The translations under genes and the position numbers were made by a program. A stretch of 64,000 bases of DNA from Opitutia bacterium (GTDB lineage Bacteria > Verrucomicrobiota > Verrucomicrobiia > Opitutales > Opitutaceae): contig CANJIU010000022.1 of NCBI GenBank assembly GCA_947474365.1, positions 43,185-107,184 on the forward strand, read 5' to 3'. Shown here piece by piece: positions 9,301 to 17,307 of the stretch; position 1 is the first letter of the stretch; each line of letters begins with the position of its first letter. The notes beneath the pieces are model-generated. The model ran no database searches, had not been told where the DNA came from, and worked only from the letters and a program-made list of their open reading frames with translations.

Positions 9301-9710
9301 TCGCGCGCCGGACTGCCGTCGGGCAACAGGAGTTGGCCCTTTATCGAGCCGCTCTTGCGGCTATTGGGCGCGACGACGAATTTGTCGCCGCCGTTGGGCC
9401 GCGCGGAGAAACCGGTCCCATCCAGCATGCGCCGCAGCGCTTCTTCGGCGTCGTAGTGTCCGTTGACGGCTTTGGATTGGGTCAGCCGCAGGGCATTGAA
9501 CGAAAACAGGACCTCAATTTTCGTCTGCTTGGAGAATGCGAGCAGCGCGTGGGTTGCCGGTTGGGCGGGAAGGTCGAAATCGAATTCCCGTCCGGCGCGT
9601 TTGACCGTTGCCTCCGGTGTCGATGGCGGAGCGGCGGCCGCAGGCGGCAGCAGGGCGAGGCTCGCGGCAAGCGTAGCAAGGAGGCGTGCGGTGATCGACG
9701 CGTGGCGCAC
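6309..9710 (-). CDS. TonB-dependent receptor/transducer with STN signalling domain
   Basis: About 1133 residues. After a signal peptide (ITARLLATLAASLALLPPAAAA) comes an STN (secretin/TonB short N-terminal) domain, FDLPAQPATHALLAFSKQTK through RRMLDGTGFSARP, then a carboxypeptidase-regulatory-like segment (GSIKGQLLLPDGSP), the plug (NLNLRGFGADQTIVLVNGRR, VEILPISASSLYSGNAVGG) and a barrel ending VSLTTTF. Receptors with an STN domain signal to an inner-membrane FecR protein, and exactly such a FecR and an ECF sigma factor lie directly upstream in the same direction. The GTG at 9710 is chosen because it opens the signal peptide and leaves 47 nt after fecR; no in-frame ATG fits. The signal ligand is unknown. 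Confidence 0.9.
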   Translation of the reverse strand: MRHASITARLLATLAASLALLPPAAAAPPSTPEATVKRAGREFDFDLPAQPATHALLAFSKQTKIEVLFSFNALRLTQSKAVNGHYDAEEALRRMLDGTGFSARPNGGDKFVVAPNSRKSGSIKGQLLLPDGSPAREVHLVLLTTRQHAATDGMGAFTFLEVDPGTHTLAATGDGLQTLHLAGLEVEPDRVLALASRTILPTDDPARLAPFFVSERPSRRDPFDRSEAQSGPRTAGSNLDLARTENDALPFNIYNRDQIARSGVVNLNEFLQRELLEADAATRPPEQDGALPSFLAGSTNLNLRGFGADQTIVLVNGRRLPETLISGSTNQTPDVNFIPLSLVQQVEILPISASSLYSGNAVGGIINIVLRPGVDAEATEASVTYTNALARYDASQSIASVLHSRSLLGGTLKVRFNVSVARATPPTEAELGYRQRRPTQNLSQSTSIYRATPNVRSLALLPVNPGDSPSTVDPPPLPPPLFGPGTATVTSVAPGADGTGGLAAFNGRQGQRNLAFFNSIGGFASSLDSVDYPYGRAQDRTAGFASIVYDVFPWLQLGLDSTYTRTVVHRGYDVIAGDLRLRAESPFNPFQQEVTVSLNETAPDLGENHSEARLEFGAAVLSALFKLPRDWRLLLDTQYGRNVAKYRGIAGADYVRWQQMVDQGRYNPLRDTQVFGPPREFYDRVLVYRGGAGRFVTVGDYSTLDASLRMTNHAVGLPTGRATVNFGGDYRRNELAKQNDERRFADGTLATDPVRYAGRSLERYSIFGEVQAPLMPNSWLPRVIRSVDSDFAVRYIASNESKESNVAPTFAFKAQFPAGLALRASVSTSSRFPTPQMSRLGGTASANRGIIGIDLKPAYDPVQKQTYNVQHDEVLLPDLRPEGAVTQSAGILLRRGNEHRFRAGLDFVDTHKVNELIALDVQTILNLEHLFPDRVVRTTQPGPDGRTGVVTTVIAGTINSAWRRSQNWNATFDYAWTRCGGGTLEAYARALYFSRYDHLLLPGANVVDELNHPEGASSGLLRYRANLGASWSNQRFGFGADGHYYHSRVLPVIERPSQGADRIRPYFQTDIYVQGEIGRWVGWLPAGLRAQLRVNNVFATPYPSYANAGSGAGVQAYGDWRGRVYSVSLTTTF

Positions 9711-9757
9711 GGGAGCGGTGTCAGGACGGAAGGCGCGACGGTGAGTCGGACCGGGCC

Positions 9758-10762
9758 TCAGCCACCCGGACGGGGGGTGAGGAAGACCGTGCCGCTCAAG
9801 TCGTGGACGACATTCAACGGAAGCGCCACTTCGAGGGCGGCGAGAAATCCGTTCCAATCATCGAGACTGAAGCGTCCGCCAATTTTTTCGCCGGCGAGGT
9901 TTTCCGGGACCTTGACGGTGCGGCCATGATAGTGGGCGAATCGAGCCACTGCTTCGCGGAGCGGCACATCGTTGAACACGATCTGGCCTTCCCGCCACGC
10001 CAGCGCATCGTCGAGGGCGGCGGAGGAGAGCGACGTTACCGTCACCGCGCCGGCGCGGGCGAAGAGCTGGTCATTTGCGCGGAGCGAATAGGGCGCCGCC
10101 TCAGTGCCGGTCATCGCGCCCGGGCGGACCTGGACGGAACCTTCGACGACGGTCACACTCAACGCGGTCGCGGTCGGGTCGGTGCGGACATTGAAGGTCG
10201 TGCCAGTCACCCGCACCGTTCCTGCCGGAGTTTCGACGGTGAACGGGCGCGCGGGATCCTTGCTCACGGCAAAGAAAGCTTCGCCTCCCGTGAGGCGAAC
10301 CCGCCGCCCGGATCCGTTGTTTTCAAACCGGAGGCTGGTGTGGGCGCTCAATTCGACCCGCGTGCCGTCAGCCATGACGTAGGCGGCGCGTTGGGCGACC
10401 GCGGTCGCATAGTTTTCGATCAGCGGCGAGGGGCGCATCGTCCAGATCCCGAAGGCGACCGCGGCGGCGGCGGCGAGGACGATACCGGCGATCCGGGGAA
10501 AGGTCAGGGGCTGATGCGCGGATTTTCCGGGCACCGTCATCTTGATTGCCCCGGAAGCAACCAAGGCCGGCAGCCTCTCCTCAAGATCCGCGGACAGCTG
10601 GCAGTATTCCGATAGGGCGGCACGGTGGGTCGGATCCTGGGCGAGCCAGGCGTCGAGAGCCGCACGTTCGCCGGGGGCGAGCGTATCGCCGTCCAAGCGG
10701 GCCGCCCAACCAGCGGCTTGCTCGTCGACTGCGAGAAGGGGGCGGGTGGAGGGAGAATTCAT
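9758..10762 (-). CDS. FecR-family anti-sigma regulator
   Basis: 334 residues with the FecR order: a cytoplasmic N-terminal DUF4880 part (AAGWAARLDGDTLAPGERAA), one membrane helix (PRIAGIVLAAAAAVAFGIW, about residues 88-107), a periplasmic FecR domain (YVMADGTRVELSAHTSLRF, VRLTGGEAFFAV, VTGTTFNVR) and a C-terminal DUF4974-like domain (DVPLREAVARFAHYHGRTVKV). In the Fec-type system it relays the occupied state of the receptor's STN domain to the sigma factor. The start ATG overlaps the sigma-factor stop as ATGA, which indicates translational coupling. Confidence 0.92.
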   Translation of the reverse strand: MNSPSTRPLLAVDEQAAGWAARLDGDTLAPGERAALDAWLAQDPTHRAALSEYCQLSADLEERLPALVASGAIKMTVPGKSAHQPLTFPRIAGIVLAAAAAVAFGIWTMRPSPLIENYATAVAQRAAYVMADGTRVELSAHTSLRFENNGSGRRVRLTGGEAFFAVSKDPARPFTVETPAGTVRVTGTTFNVRTDPTATALSVTVVEGSVQVRPGAMTGTEAAPYSLRANDQLFARAGAVTVTSLSSAALDDALAWREGQIVFNDVPLREAVARFAHYHGRTVKVPENLAGEKIGGRFSLDDWNGFLAALEVALPLNVVHDLSGTVFLTPRPGG

Positions 10763-11325
10763 GATCCGGCCTTTCCGTTTACCCGGCTGTCTTCGGCCGT
10801 TTGCGCGCCGGGTCCGTATTCCGCGGGCAGGGCGGCTCGCAGGAGGCGAAGGGCGCGAGCGTGTTGTTTTTCAACGGTGCTGACGGCGATGCCGAGCCGC
10901 TCGGCGATTTCGCGATGGGAGAGGAGTTCCACCTTGCGGAGGAGAAGGACATTGCGGCAGCCCTCGGGGAGCTGCGCGATGGCCGCTTCCAACATCCGCC
11001 ACTCCTGACGGGCGATCACCTGTTGTGCCACTCCCGGTGTGGCGGCAGCCGTGGTGTCGAGCCCCGAGACGTCGTTGGAAATGGGCGAAATGCTCCGGCG
11101 CTTGAGCCGGTTGATCGCGAGTCGGCGGGCCGTCGTGTAGAGCACTGCTTCCGGTTGCTGCAACGTGCGTTTTTCCGCCGAGGGGTAGATGCGAAGGTAG
11201 GCGTCATGCGCCACGTCCTGCGCTTCGGTGCGGTTGCCCAACAAACGGGTGAGATAACGCCGCAGGGGCGCCACCGTGGCGCGATAGAGCGTCGCAAAAT
11301 CACCGCGGGGCGTTTCCTCAGCCAT
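10759..11325 (-). CDS. ECF-family RNA polymerase sigma factor (FecI-like)
   Basis: About 188 residues with region 2 (FATLYRATVAPLRRYLTRLL, EAQDVAHDAYLRIYP, LYTTARRLAINRLKRR) and region 4 (AIAQLPEGCRNVLLLRKVEL, then the helix-turn-helix HREIAERLGIAVSTVEKQHA), without region 3, as in ECF sigma factors. It leads the operon sigma, FecR, STN-receptor, and should transcribe that operon when the receptor binds its ligand. ATG 11325 is used; a GTG at 11394 is an in-frame alternative. Neither has a clear ribosome binding site. The 290 nt upstream contain no recognisable gene and must hold the promoter. Confidence 0.92.
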   Translation of the reverse strand: MAEETPRGDFATLYRATVAPLRRYLTRLLGNRTEAQDVAHDAYLRIYPSAEKRTLQQPEAVLYTTARRLAINRLKRRSISPISNDVSGLDTTAAATPGVAQQVIARQEWRMLEAAIAQLPEGCRNVLLLRKVELLSHREIAERLGIAVSTVEKQHARALRLLRAALPAEYGPGAQTAEDSRVNGKAGS

Positions 11326-11684
11326 GGTAAGGCGCGTGATGTCCGCCGGTGGACCGGCGAAGCCAAAGCTGGGTGGAGAGAGACTGGGTTTCACTGCAAT
11401 TCAGGATGACAATCGACGTTTCGAAACCCGCTATCCTCATTTCGAGTATTCCCGGTCGTCTGACCGGGATCCTGCCCAGCGTAACCCGATTTTTCCCGCG
11501 GGGTCTGAATGGCGCACGCACAATTGGGTTTTGCATCCCGTGTGCCAAACCGTGGTCGTAGTCCGTTCCCTCTGGCGGATGGCCGTCGGCGAGATTTTGT
11601 CCGCGGGAATTTCCCCACGTATCCCGCACGCCACGTGGGCGATTCCCCATTTCAGAACGTCAGGGAGACGTTCCTAAACGATCG

Positions 11685-13010
11685 TCACGGCGCCGGAGCC
11701 GCGAGGGAGATGCAGACGAGTTGGGAGTCGGTCCGGGCGAAAAGACTGCGGTGGGCATAGGCGGGGTGTGACCATGTCAGAGGCTCCTCGCGTCCGTTGA
11801 TGTGGGTGTCGGGCGTGATGAACCGCGCCCGGCTGATCACCTCCGCTCCCCGGGGCGTGAAACGGGCGATGACGATATCGCCATGTTCCGTGGTGACCCA
11901 GGTGCGGTCGCCGTTTTGGACGAAGTGGGCGGTCGCCCAACGCGCGCCGGTGAGGAGGGTCGTGTCCTCCCAGACGCGGTCGCCCGTGGCGAGGTCGAGG
12001 CAACGCGTCTCGCCGTAGCTGTCGACGCCGTAGACGTGACCGGCGCGGATGAACGGCGTCGTCACCATGCTGTGCAGCGCCACGGTTTTTCTTTCGTTGA
12101 TTCCAGCCCGATGCCAGAGCAGCGCGGCCGCTTCCGCGGCGGCGTCGATCGCAAATAGGTGCGATCCGTCGTAGAACGCGGTCAACAACACGCGACGGCC
12201 GGTGTCGTCGAGCACGGGGTCGGCGACGTTGTGAGCCATGCGGCTGAAAGTGTAGGGCTGTTTCCAGAGTTCCGCGCCGGTTTTCGCGTCGACCACGGCA
12301 AGCCACTGCGCCGTCCAGGCGAGCACCGCCTCGTGCTTTCCGAACTGGATCGGGCGGAGCGGCGAATAGGACGCGCCGCCGTCGAGCGCTCGCCAGACCT
12401 CGCGTCCGGTCCGGACGTCGAGCGCCACGAGGCACGCTCCATGTTCGCCGCCGATTTGAAATATCACGCGATCCCCGATCACCAGCGGCGGGGAGTTCAT
12501 GCCCCAGAAATTGACGGCCTTCTTGAAATCCGCCGCGAGATTGCGCGCCCAAATCAACCGACCGTCGGTCGCGTCGAGGCAACGCACGTGAGCCATCGTT
12601 CCGCAGGAAAATGCCCGGCCGTCCGCGATGGTGACGGCGGCGCGCGGTCCCAGCGCGTAGTCGACGTCGCGGTATTCGCACGCGTAGGCGTGTGTCCATC
12701 TGGCCTTGCCCGTATGCCGATCGAAACTGAGCACGCGCTCTTGCTGCGTCGGCGTGGTGACGCGATCCATGAGGAAGACCTGATCACCCGCCACTGTCGG
12801 CCCTGAGAATCCGGGTCCAAGCGGAGCAACCCAAGTGGGTCGCAGGACGGCGGAAGAAAACGCATCCACGATGCCGGACTCCCGCCATTGTCCATCGCGC
12901 GTCGGACCGCGCCACTGGGGCCAGTCGTCGGCCCGCGCCTGCGGCGCCAGGCCGCAAACGAGCGCGAGCCCGAGAGGGAGGAGCGACAGAGAGGAGTACG
13001 GGCGGATCAC
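11685..13010 (-). CDS. Exported PQQ-like beta-propeller protein
   Basis: 441 residues. A signal peptide (SLLPLGLALVCGLAPQARA-D) precedes DWPQWRGPTRDG, the usual opening of exported PQQ-like propeller proteins of PVC and related bacteria. Repeats of the form 'LDATDGRLIWARNL', 'LDVRTGREVWRAL', 'VDAKTGAELWKQ' and 'LDLATGDRVWED' are propeller blades with the tryptophan-docking signature. Similar folds bind PQQ in dehydrogenases or serve as protein scaffolds (BamB); the residues that hold PQQ and calcium in dehydrogenases are not recognisable here, so an enzymatic role is doubtful. A GTG start at 13010 opens the signal peptide. It diverges from the radical SAM gene. Confidence 0.8.
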   Translation of the reverse strand: MIRPYSSLSLLPLGLALVCGLAPQARADDWPQWRGPTRDGQWRESGIVDAFSSAVLRPTWVAPLGPGFSGPTVAGDQVFLMDRVTTPTQQERVLSFDRHTGKARWTHAYACEYRDVDYALGPRAAVTIADGRAFSCGTMAHVRCLDATDGRLIWARNLAADFKKAVNFWGMNSPPLVIGDRVIFQIGGEHGACLVALDVRTGREVWRALDGGASYSPLRPIQFGKHEAVLAWTAQWLAVVDAKTGAELWKQPYTFSRMAHNVADPVLDDTGRRVLLTAFYDGSHLFAIDAAAEAAALLWHRAGINERKTVALHSMVTTPFIRAGHVYGVDSYGETRCLDLATGDRVWEDTTLLTGARWATAHFVQNGDRTWVTTEHGDIVIARFTPRGAEVISRARFITPDTHINGREEPLTWSHPAYAHRSLFARTDSQLVCISLAAPAP

Positions 13011-13166
13011 AAGGAGTGGACGACTCGGCGATCGGGTTTTGTGTTTTCAGTGCCGGAGGGTGGCAAGCCCTTCGCTTCCGAAAAAACGCGACACACCGAT
13101 GGCGGGTTTGCCAGTGTGGGTTGTCCCGGTCAACGGCGGCTCGAACCACCTCTTCCCCGTTTTCCC

Positions 13167-14414
13167 ATGAGTGTAAGAAACTGCATGTATCCGTGGCACT
13201 GGATGATTGTCACCCACGAGGGTGAGGTGCTCCCGTGCGGTCATGGCTCAAAACCCGTCGGCGATCTCCGAACGCAAACAGCCGACGAAATCTGGAACGG
13301 CCCGGTGATGCAGGAACTCCGCGCGTCGCTCTTCGTTGGACGCGTGCATCGGGTGTGCCGCTCCACCGACTGCCCCCATCAGCAACAGCACCTGGCGTTC
13401 ACGCCGCCCGAGGAACGGCCGGTGATGGATGAAGAACTGGCGCGATGCTTCGACGAGGAGTGGTACCTGGAAACGCACGCCGACGTGCGCGATCTCGTAC
13501 GGCGCCGCCAGTTTGCCTCCGGGCTGGAACACTATGGGCGGCATGGCTGTGCCGAAGGGCGCGAGTACCGGTTGGTCTCACGCACGACCAATCCGTCACC
13601 CAAGCCGGCCGCCAACGCCGCGCTCGCCCTGCTCGAATACACCCGCGGCGCGACCGTACTTCGCTCGCGCCCCGTCGACCTCGTGCTGCAGGTCTCGACC
13701 GTCTGCAATCTGCGCTGCGTGATGTGTCCACACGGAATTCACGCGGTAGAACGGCCGATGCACATGCCGCTCGGGGTGCTCGACCGGGTGCGCGACTATG
13801 CGGCCACTGCGGCGCGGATGATCGTGAGCGGGCTGGGCGAGCCGATGCTCGCACCGGCGTTCTGGCGGTTGGTGGAGGACTGCGCGGGCCGCGAGGACGT
13901 TTTCATTCGCGCCAATTCCAACGCGATTCTCGTGACGCAGGAGAGGGCGCGCCGGCTGCTCGACTCCGGCCTCAAGGAAATCAGTTTCTCCTGCGACGCC
14001 GCGACGCCCGAGACCTACGCCCGGATCCGCGGTGCCGACTTTGCCCGCGTCCGCCAGGGCATCGCCACGATGACGGCGGAGCGGCGCGCCCATCCGCGAA
14101 AATCACTGGAGGTGTTCATGAACATGACACTGATGGCCGAGAATATTGCCGAGGCGCCGCGCTTCGTCGAACTGGCCGCCACGCTTGGAGTGGACGCCGT
14201 GCTGTTTTCACAGCTCTTCCCGTTTGGCGACCGGCCGGACTGGCAGGTGACGCGCGGCGATTGGACCTTTGTTTACTCGCAGCAGATGCTCAACCTCGTG
14301 CCCGAAATTGCGGGAGAATGTCTCGACCAGGCGCGCGAGATTGGCGATGCGCTCGGCATCAGGATTGAGCTCCAGAGCAACACGCACACCTACCTCCGCC
14401 CGCAACTCGTGTAA
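13167..14414 (+). CDS. Radical SAM protein with N-terminal SPASM-like and 'HYxxxGxxEGR' modules
   Basis: 415 residues in an unusual order. Residues 1-75 hold four cysteines (6, 24, 64, 69) in a SPASM-like layout for an auxiliary iron-sulfur cluster (CMYPW, VLPCGHG, EIWNG, CRSTDC); SPASM domains normally sit at the C-terminus. Residues 97-134 (EEWYLETHADVRDLVRR, HYGRHGCAEGREY) match a short module seen in many exported and glycan-related proteins. The radical SAM core follows, with its CxxxCxxC cluster at 180, 184 and 187 (CNLRCVMCPHG), GLGEP and the NSNA loop. It therefore cleaves S-adenosylmethionine; the substrate is unknown. ATG 13167 is the only start that keeps the first module intact and avoids the divergent gene. 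Confidence 0.85.
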   Translation: MSVRNCMYPWHWMIVTHEGEVLPCGHGSKPVGDLRTQTADEIWNGPVMQELRASLFVGRVHRVCRSTDCPHQQQHLAFTPPEERPVMDEELARCFDEEWYLETHADVRDLVRRRQFASGLEHYGRHGCAEGREYRLVSRTTNPSPKPAANAALALLEYTRGATVLRSRPVDLVLQVSTVCNLRCVMCPHGIHAVERPMHMPLGVLDRVRDYAATAARMIVSGLGEPMLAPAFWRLVEDCAGREDVFIRANSNAILVTQERARRLLDSGLKEISFSCDAATPETYARIRGADFARVRQGIATMTAERRAHPRKSLEVFMNMTLMAENIAEAPRFVELAATLGVDAVLFSQLFPFGDRPDWQVTRGDWTFVYSQQMLNLVPEIAGECLDQAREIGDALGIRIELQSNTHTYLRPQLV

Positions 14415-14433
14415 CGTGTCTGAACGATCGGGG

Positions 14434-14459
14434 CGGAGGGAAGCGCGTCCGTTCCTCCG
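14434..14459. terminator. Possible bidirectional terminator hairpin
   Basis: CGGAGGGAA and TTCCTCCG pair around a 9-nt loop with one bulged G, in the short gap between two convergent genes. There is no T-run on either side, so its role as a terminator is only suggested by position. Confidence 0.35.
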
Positions 14460-14487
14460 TGGGAGCGGGGACAATTGCAGGAGGTGA

Positions 14488-15228
14488 TCACGATTTTGGC
14501 CGCTCGGCCTTGAAGTCGAGACCGATCCTTCCCACCGGGGTGAAGCCCTGCCATTTCCGCAGTTCGCCGCTCTTGGTGTCGAAGGTCAGATGCATGTCGA
14601 AGACGCCGACGCGCGATTCCTTTGTGGCGGGCACGTAGCGGTAGCGGACAATCGTGTTGTCCCCTTCGACGCGCTCTTCGCTCGGTTTGCCGAGCAATTG
14701 ATCGACGGCTGCGAGCTTGGGGCGGACGGCGGCGACCTCCGGGGCGGATACCGCGGTGTCGATCTTCTTGCTCGACGCGTCGATCTTCCCGTGGCCGACG
14801 CTCCGGATGACGCCGATGAGAAACGCCTTTGGCATGACGGCGAAGTATCGTTCCGGGATCGTGGCCCGCGTCAGCTTGCCGTCGGCGAAACCCAGCTCGA
14901 GCGTGATGTCGAAAATGTTCTTCTCCGATACACCGGGCGGAAGCTGCTTCACCCAACGTACCTCCCACTGTTCCGCGTGACCGAGGGTCTTGATCTGCTC
15001 CGGTTTCACGCCGATCCAGCGAATGTCGGCCGTGCGCAGGACGGGCTCTTGAAAAACCAGGGTGAGGCCGTCGGTTGTCTGGAGCGCGAAGTACTCATCA
15101 AACTTGCCCAGCTGTAACTTGAGTTCGAGGAGGCGCAGATAGACGCACCCGCCCAGGAGGAGCGCAACCGAGCAGAGGAGAAGCGCGGCGACCTGTCGAA
15201 GACGGCGCGGTTTCGCCCGGGAGTCCAT
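14488..15228 (-). CDS. Putative lipoprotein of unknown function
   Basis: About 246 residues. The N-terminus is a lipoprotein signal: basic MDSRAKPRRLRQ, a hydrophobic stretch and the lipobox LLGGC. The mature part (FALQTTDGLTLVFQEPVLRTADIRWIG quoted in part: LVFQEPVLRTADIRW; LLGKPSEERVEGDNTIVRY; MHLTFDTKSGELRKW) is not a family I know; the last segment resembles small-protein-A type repeats only loosely. A GTG at 15273 overlaps the preceding stop as GTGA and is an alternative start that would suit translational coupling but would lengthen the signal. It is the last gene of the trpC-DUF5069-rsmA run. Confidence 0.6.
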   Translation of the reverse strand: MDSRAKPRRLRQVAALLLCSVALLLGGCVYLRLLELKLQLGKFDEYFALQTTDGLTLVFQEPVLRTADIRWIGVKPEQIKTLGHAEQWEVRWVKQLPPGVSEKNIFDITLELGFADGKLTRATIPERYFAVMPKAFLIGVIRSVGHGKIDASSKKIDTAVSAPEVAAVRPKLAAVDQLLGKPSEERVEGDNTIVRYRYVPATKESRVGVFDMHLTFDTKSGELRKWQGFTPVGRIGLDFKAERPKS

Positions 15229-15269
15229 CGGCCGGCCGGTGACGTTGACGATCTCCGGGCGGCAGACCT

Positions 15270-15932
15270 TCACTTCTTGGTCGCGTCCGCGGCGGGCGGC
15301 TTGGCAAAGGTGATTTTACCCACGATGTCGTTCAACCGGTTCCGGAGGAGCTCGTCCTCTTCAGCCGTCGTCTTGCTATAAGTCTTACCCTCGATGACGC
15401 GTTCGGCGAGCTCGGTGGTGATGACGAAAATGTGACCGTTGCGGACGAACAGGAGGTTGCCGCGCTTCGCGACGGGCACGCGGTCGGCCGAGAGCTGCGG
15501 CACGCGATCGCGGAACATCGTGCCGCCGGGCACGAGAATGTACGTGAGCAGCGAACCTTCCAGCATGCCGGGAATGAATTTGGCGCTTTCAATCTGCACG
15601 CCCTGAAACGCCTGCTTGAAGTCAGCGAGAACGAAGTTGCTGAAAAAATAGATCAGGTAGTCCTTCAACCCGCGCGTCGACAGTTCCCAGCGCTGGGTGG
15701 CGTCCTGTTGGAAGGATGCGATGCTGACATGCACGTTGAAATCATCCTGAAACGTCACGACGTTGGGGGTGTCCGTGATGTCGCCGCCGAGTTCGGGGAG
15801 GACGGGAATCACCACCTTGAACGTGCCGGTGGGGGAGACGTAGGTCTTGCCTTCGACTTTGCCCTGCAAGCCTTGCGCTTGGGCGAGGTGGGTGAGGGTG
15901 GCAAGGAAGAGCGCGAGCGTGATTCGGAACAT
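15270..15932 (-). CDS. Exported protein of unknown function
   Basis: About 220 residues starting with a clean signal peptide (MFRITLALFLATLTHLAQAQ). The mature part (TYVSPTGTFKVVIPVLPEL, DNFV-like DDFNVHVSIASF, GSLLTYILVPGGTMFRDRVP) has alternating beta-strand character and no recognised motif. An upstream in-frame start at 15971 would destroy the signal peptide, so ATG 15932 is used. It sits 35 nt after rsmA on the same strand and its stop overlaps a possible GTG start of the next lipoprotein, suggesting the two envelope proteins are made together. Confidence 0.65.
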   Translation of the reverse strand: MFRITLALFLATLTHLAQAQGLQGKVEGKTYVSPTGTFKVVIPVLPELGGDITDTPNVVTFQDDFNVHVSIASFQQDATQRWELSTRGLKDYLIYFFSNFVLADFKQAFQGVQIESAKFIPGMLEGSLLTYILVPGGTMFRDRVPQLSADRVPVAKRGNLLFVRNGHIFVITTELAERVIEGKTYSKTTAEEDELLRNRLNDIVGKITFAKPPAADATKK

Positions 15933-15967
15933 GAGAGGGGTAAGAAGTATCGGGCAAACGTCCGCTT

Positions 15968-16828
15968 TCAAGCCAACGCTGGCAAAACCTTGGACAGTTT
16001 CGACCAGGTCTCAACTGGGATGGCTTCAGGGCGGGCCTGCTCCGAGAGCCCCTGGGCTACGAGAAGTTCCCGCCACCTCGAGTCCGCGCCGGGAAGCCGG
16101 CTGCGGAGCAACGCCCCGATTTGTTTTCGACGCTGTTGAAAACAGCCGCGGACGAGGGTTTTGACGGCCGGGGAAAACGTAAACGGCGCCGGGAGGCGGA
16201 CGAGATTGAGCAGGTGCGACTCCACGTCGGGACGCGGAAAAAAACAGGAGGCGGCGACCTTGTGCCCCGGGGCCACCGCATAGGCTGCCTGCAGGAAGAC
16301 GGAGATCGCGCCGAATGACTTTGAGCCGGGCTTCGCCGCATACCGTTGGGCGGCCTCCTGCTGTAGCATCAGCACGAGCCGGGAGGGGAGCGGGCCGGAG
16401 AGCACGGCGTCGAGCCACGGCGTCGCGATCGCGTAGGGGAGATTGGCCACAATCTTGAAGCTCGGTGCGTTCCCATCCGGCGCGTCACCCACGACCGTTA
16501 ATCCCGCGAGGGGGTGCTCGACGGCATCGCCTTCGAGGAGGTGAAACCGTTCGGGAAACCGTGGCAGCAGCGTGCTCTCAAGGTGGGCGTGGAGCGCGCG
16601 GTCCTTTTCGACCGCCCAGACGGACGCGCCGGCTTCCAGCAGGGCGGTGGTCAACGTGCCGAGTCCGGGGCCGACCTCGACCACGGTGTCACCGGGGACG
16701 ATGCCGGCGAGTTCGAGCGATTTGCGGACGATGTTGCCGTCGACGAGGAAATTCTGTCCGAGAAACCGTTTCGGCGAATGCCCGAGCTGGGCCAGCAGCT
16801 CCCGCGTGGCCGTGGGGGAAAGCGGCAT
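15968..16828 (-). CDS. rsmA: 16S rRNA (adenine-1518/1519-N6) dimethyltransferase
   Basis: 286 residues, usual length for RsmA/KsgA. The N-terminal KRFLGQNFLVDGNIV is the family signature, VVEVGPGLGTLTTALLEAG is the S-adenosylmethionine loop and NLPYAIATPWL is the NLPY catalytic motif that positions the adenine. FFPRPDVESHLL and the C-terminal QQRRKQIGALL helix are also typical. It dimethylates two adjacent adenines in helix 45 of 16S rRNA late in small-subunit assembly. It begins 3 nt after the stop of the DUF5069 gene, so the two are probably cotranscribed and translationally linked. Confidence 0.96.
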   Translation of the reverse strand: MPLSPTATRELLAQLGHSPKRFLGQNFLVDGNIVRKSLELAGIVPGDTVVEVGPGLGTLTTALLEAGASVWAVEKDRALHAHLESTLLPRFPERFHLLEGDAVEHPLAGLTVVGDAPDGNAPSFKIVANLPYAIATPWLDAVLSGPLPSRLVLMLQQEAAQRYAAKPGSKSFGAISVFLQAAYAVAPGHKVAASCFFPRPDVESHLLNLVRLPAPFTFSPAVKTLVRGCFQQRRKQIGALLRSRLPGADSRWRELLVAQGLSEQARPEAIPVETWSKLSKVLPALA

Positions 16829-16831
16829 GGC

Positions 16832-17254
16832 TCAGCGCGGGGCGCGGCCTTCGTCGACTTCGTAGTAGTCGAAGAACGTCTGCAAATCACTGCGATGGGC
16901 GAGGCCGCTCTCCGCCTTCTGCTTTTCCAAAGTGGGCGTTGCGTCATCGCGCCAGCCGCGTTTGGCGGCAAAGCCGTTCCAGATCAGGCGGTCCACGTCT
17001 GAAATCGTTCGTCCGTTCTGTTCGCACCAGGCGAAAATCTCGTCGTCCGTGCCGCCCGCCAGCGCGCGGACTTTCAGCGCCTCATAGGACACGCCGAGGA
17101 AGTGGCAAAGGCGGCCGTCGAAGCCCTTGCCCAGGAACTCATGATGTTCCTCGTGGAGTTCGCCGCGGTCGTGGAGGCGGATTTTCTGCAGCGTGCGAGG
17201 GAAAAAATACATCCCTCCGACCTTCGTGTAGGCACTGATGGGGCGTTGCTTCAT
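16832..17254 (-). CDS. DUF5069-family protein
   Basis: 140 residues. The sequence (RPISAYTKVGGMYFFPRTLQ, HHEFLGKGFDGRLCHFLGV, AWCEQNGRTISD) matches what I know of the DUF5069 family, soluble proteins without an assigned function found mostly in Verrucomicrobia and Planctomycetes. No signal peptide or membrane segment. The ATG at 17254 gives the family's normal length; the reading frame extends further upstream but that part overlaps trpC coding sequence. It sits between trpC and rsmA in one transcription unit. Confidence 0.75.
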   Translation of the reverse strand: MKQRPISAYTKVGGMYFFPRTLQKIRLHDRGELHEEHHEFLGKGFDGRLCHFLGVSYEALKVRALAGGTDDEIFAWCEQNGRTISDVDRLIWNGFAAKRGWRDDATPTLEKQKAESGLAHRSDLQTFFDYYEVDEGRAPR

Positions 17255-17307
17255 GGTGATGAGAATGTGGTGGGTGGGAGCGGAAGTCCGGTAAACGTGC
17301 GCGAATT

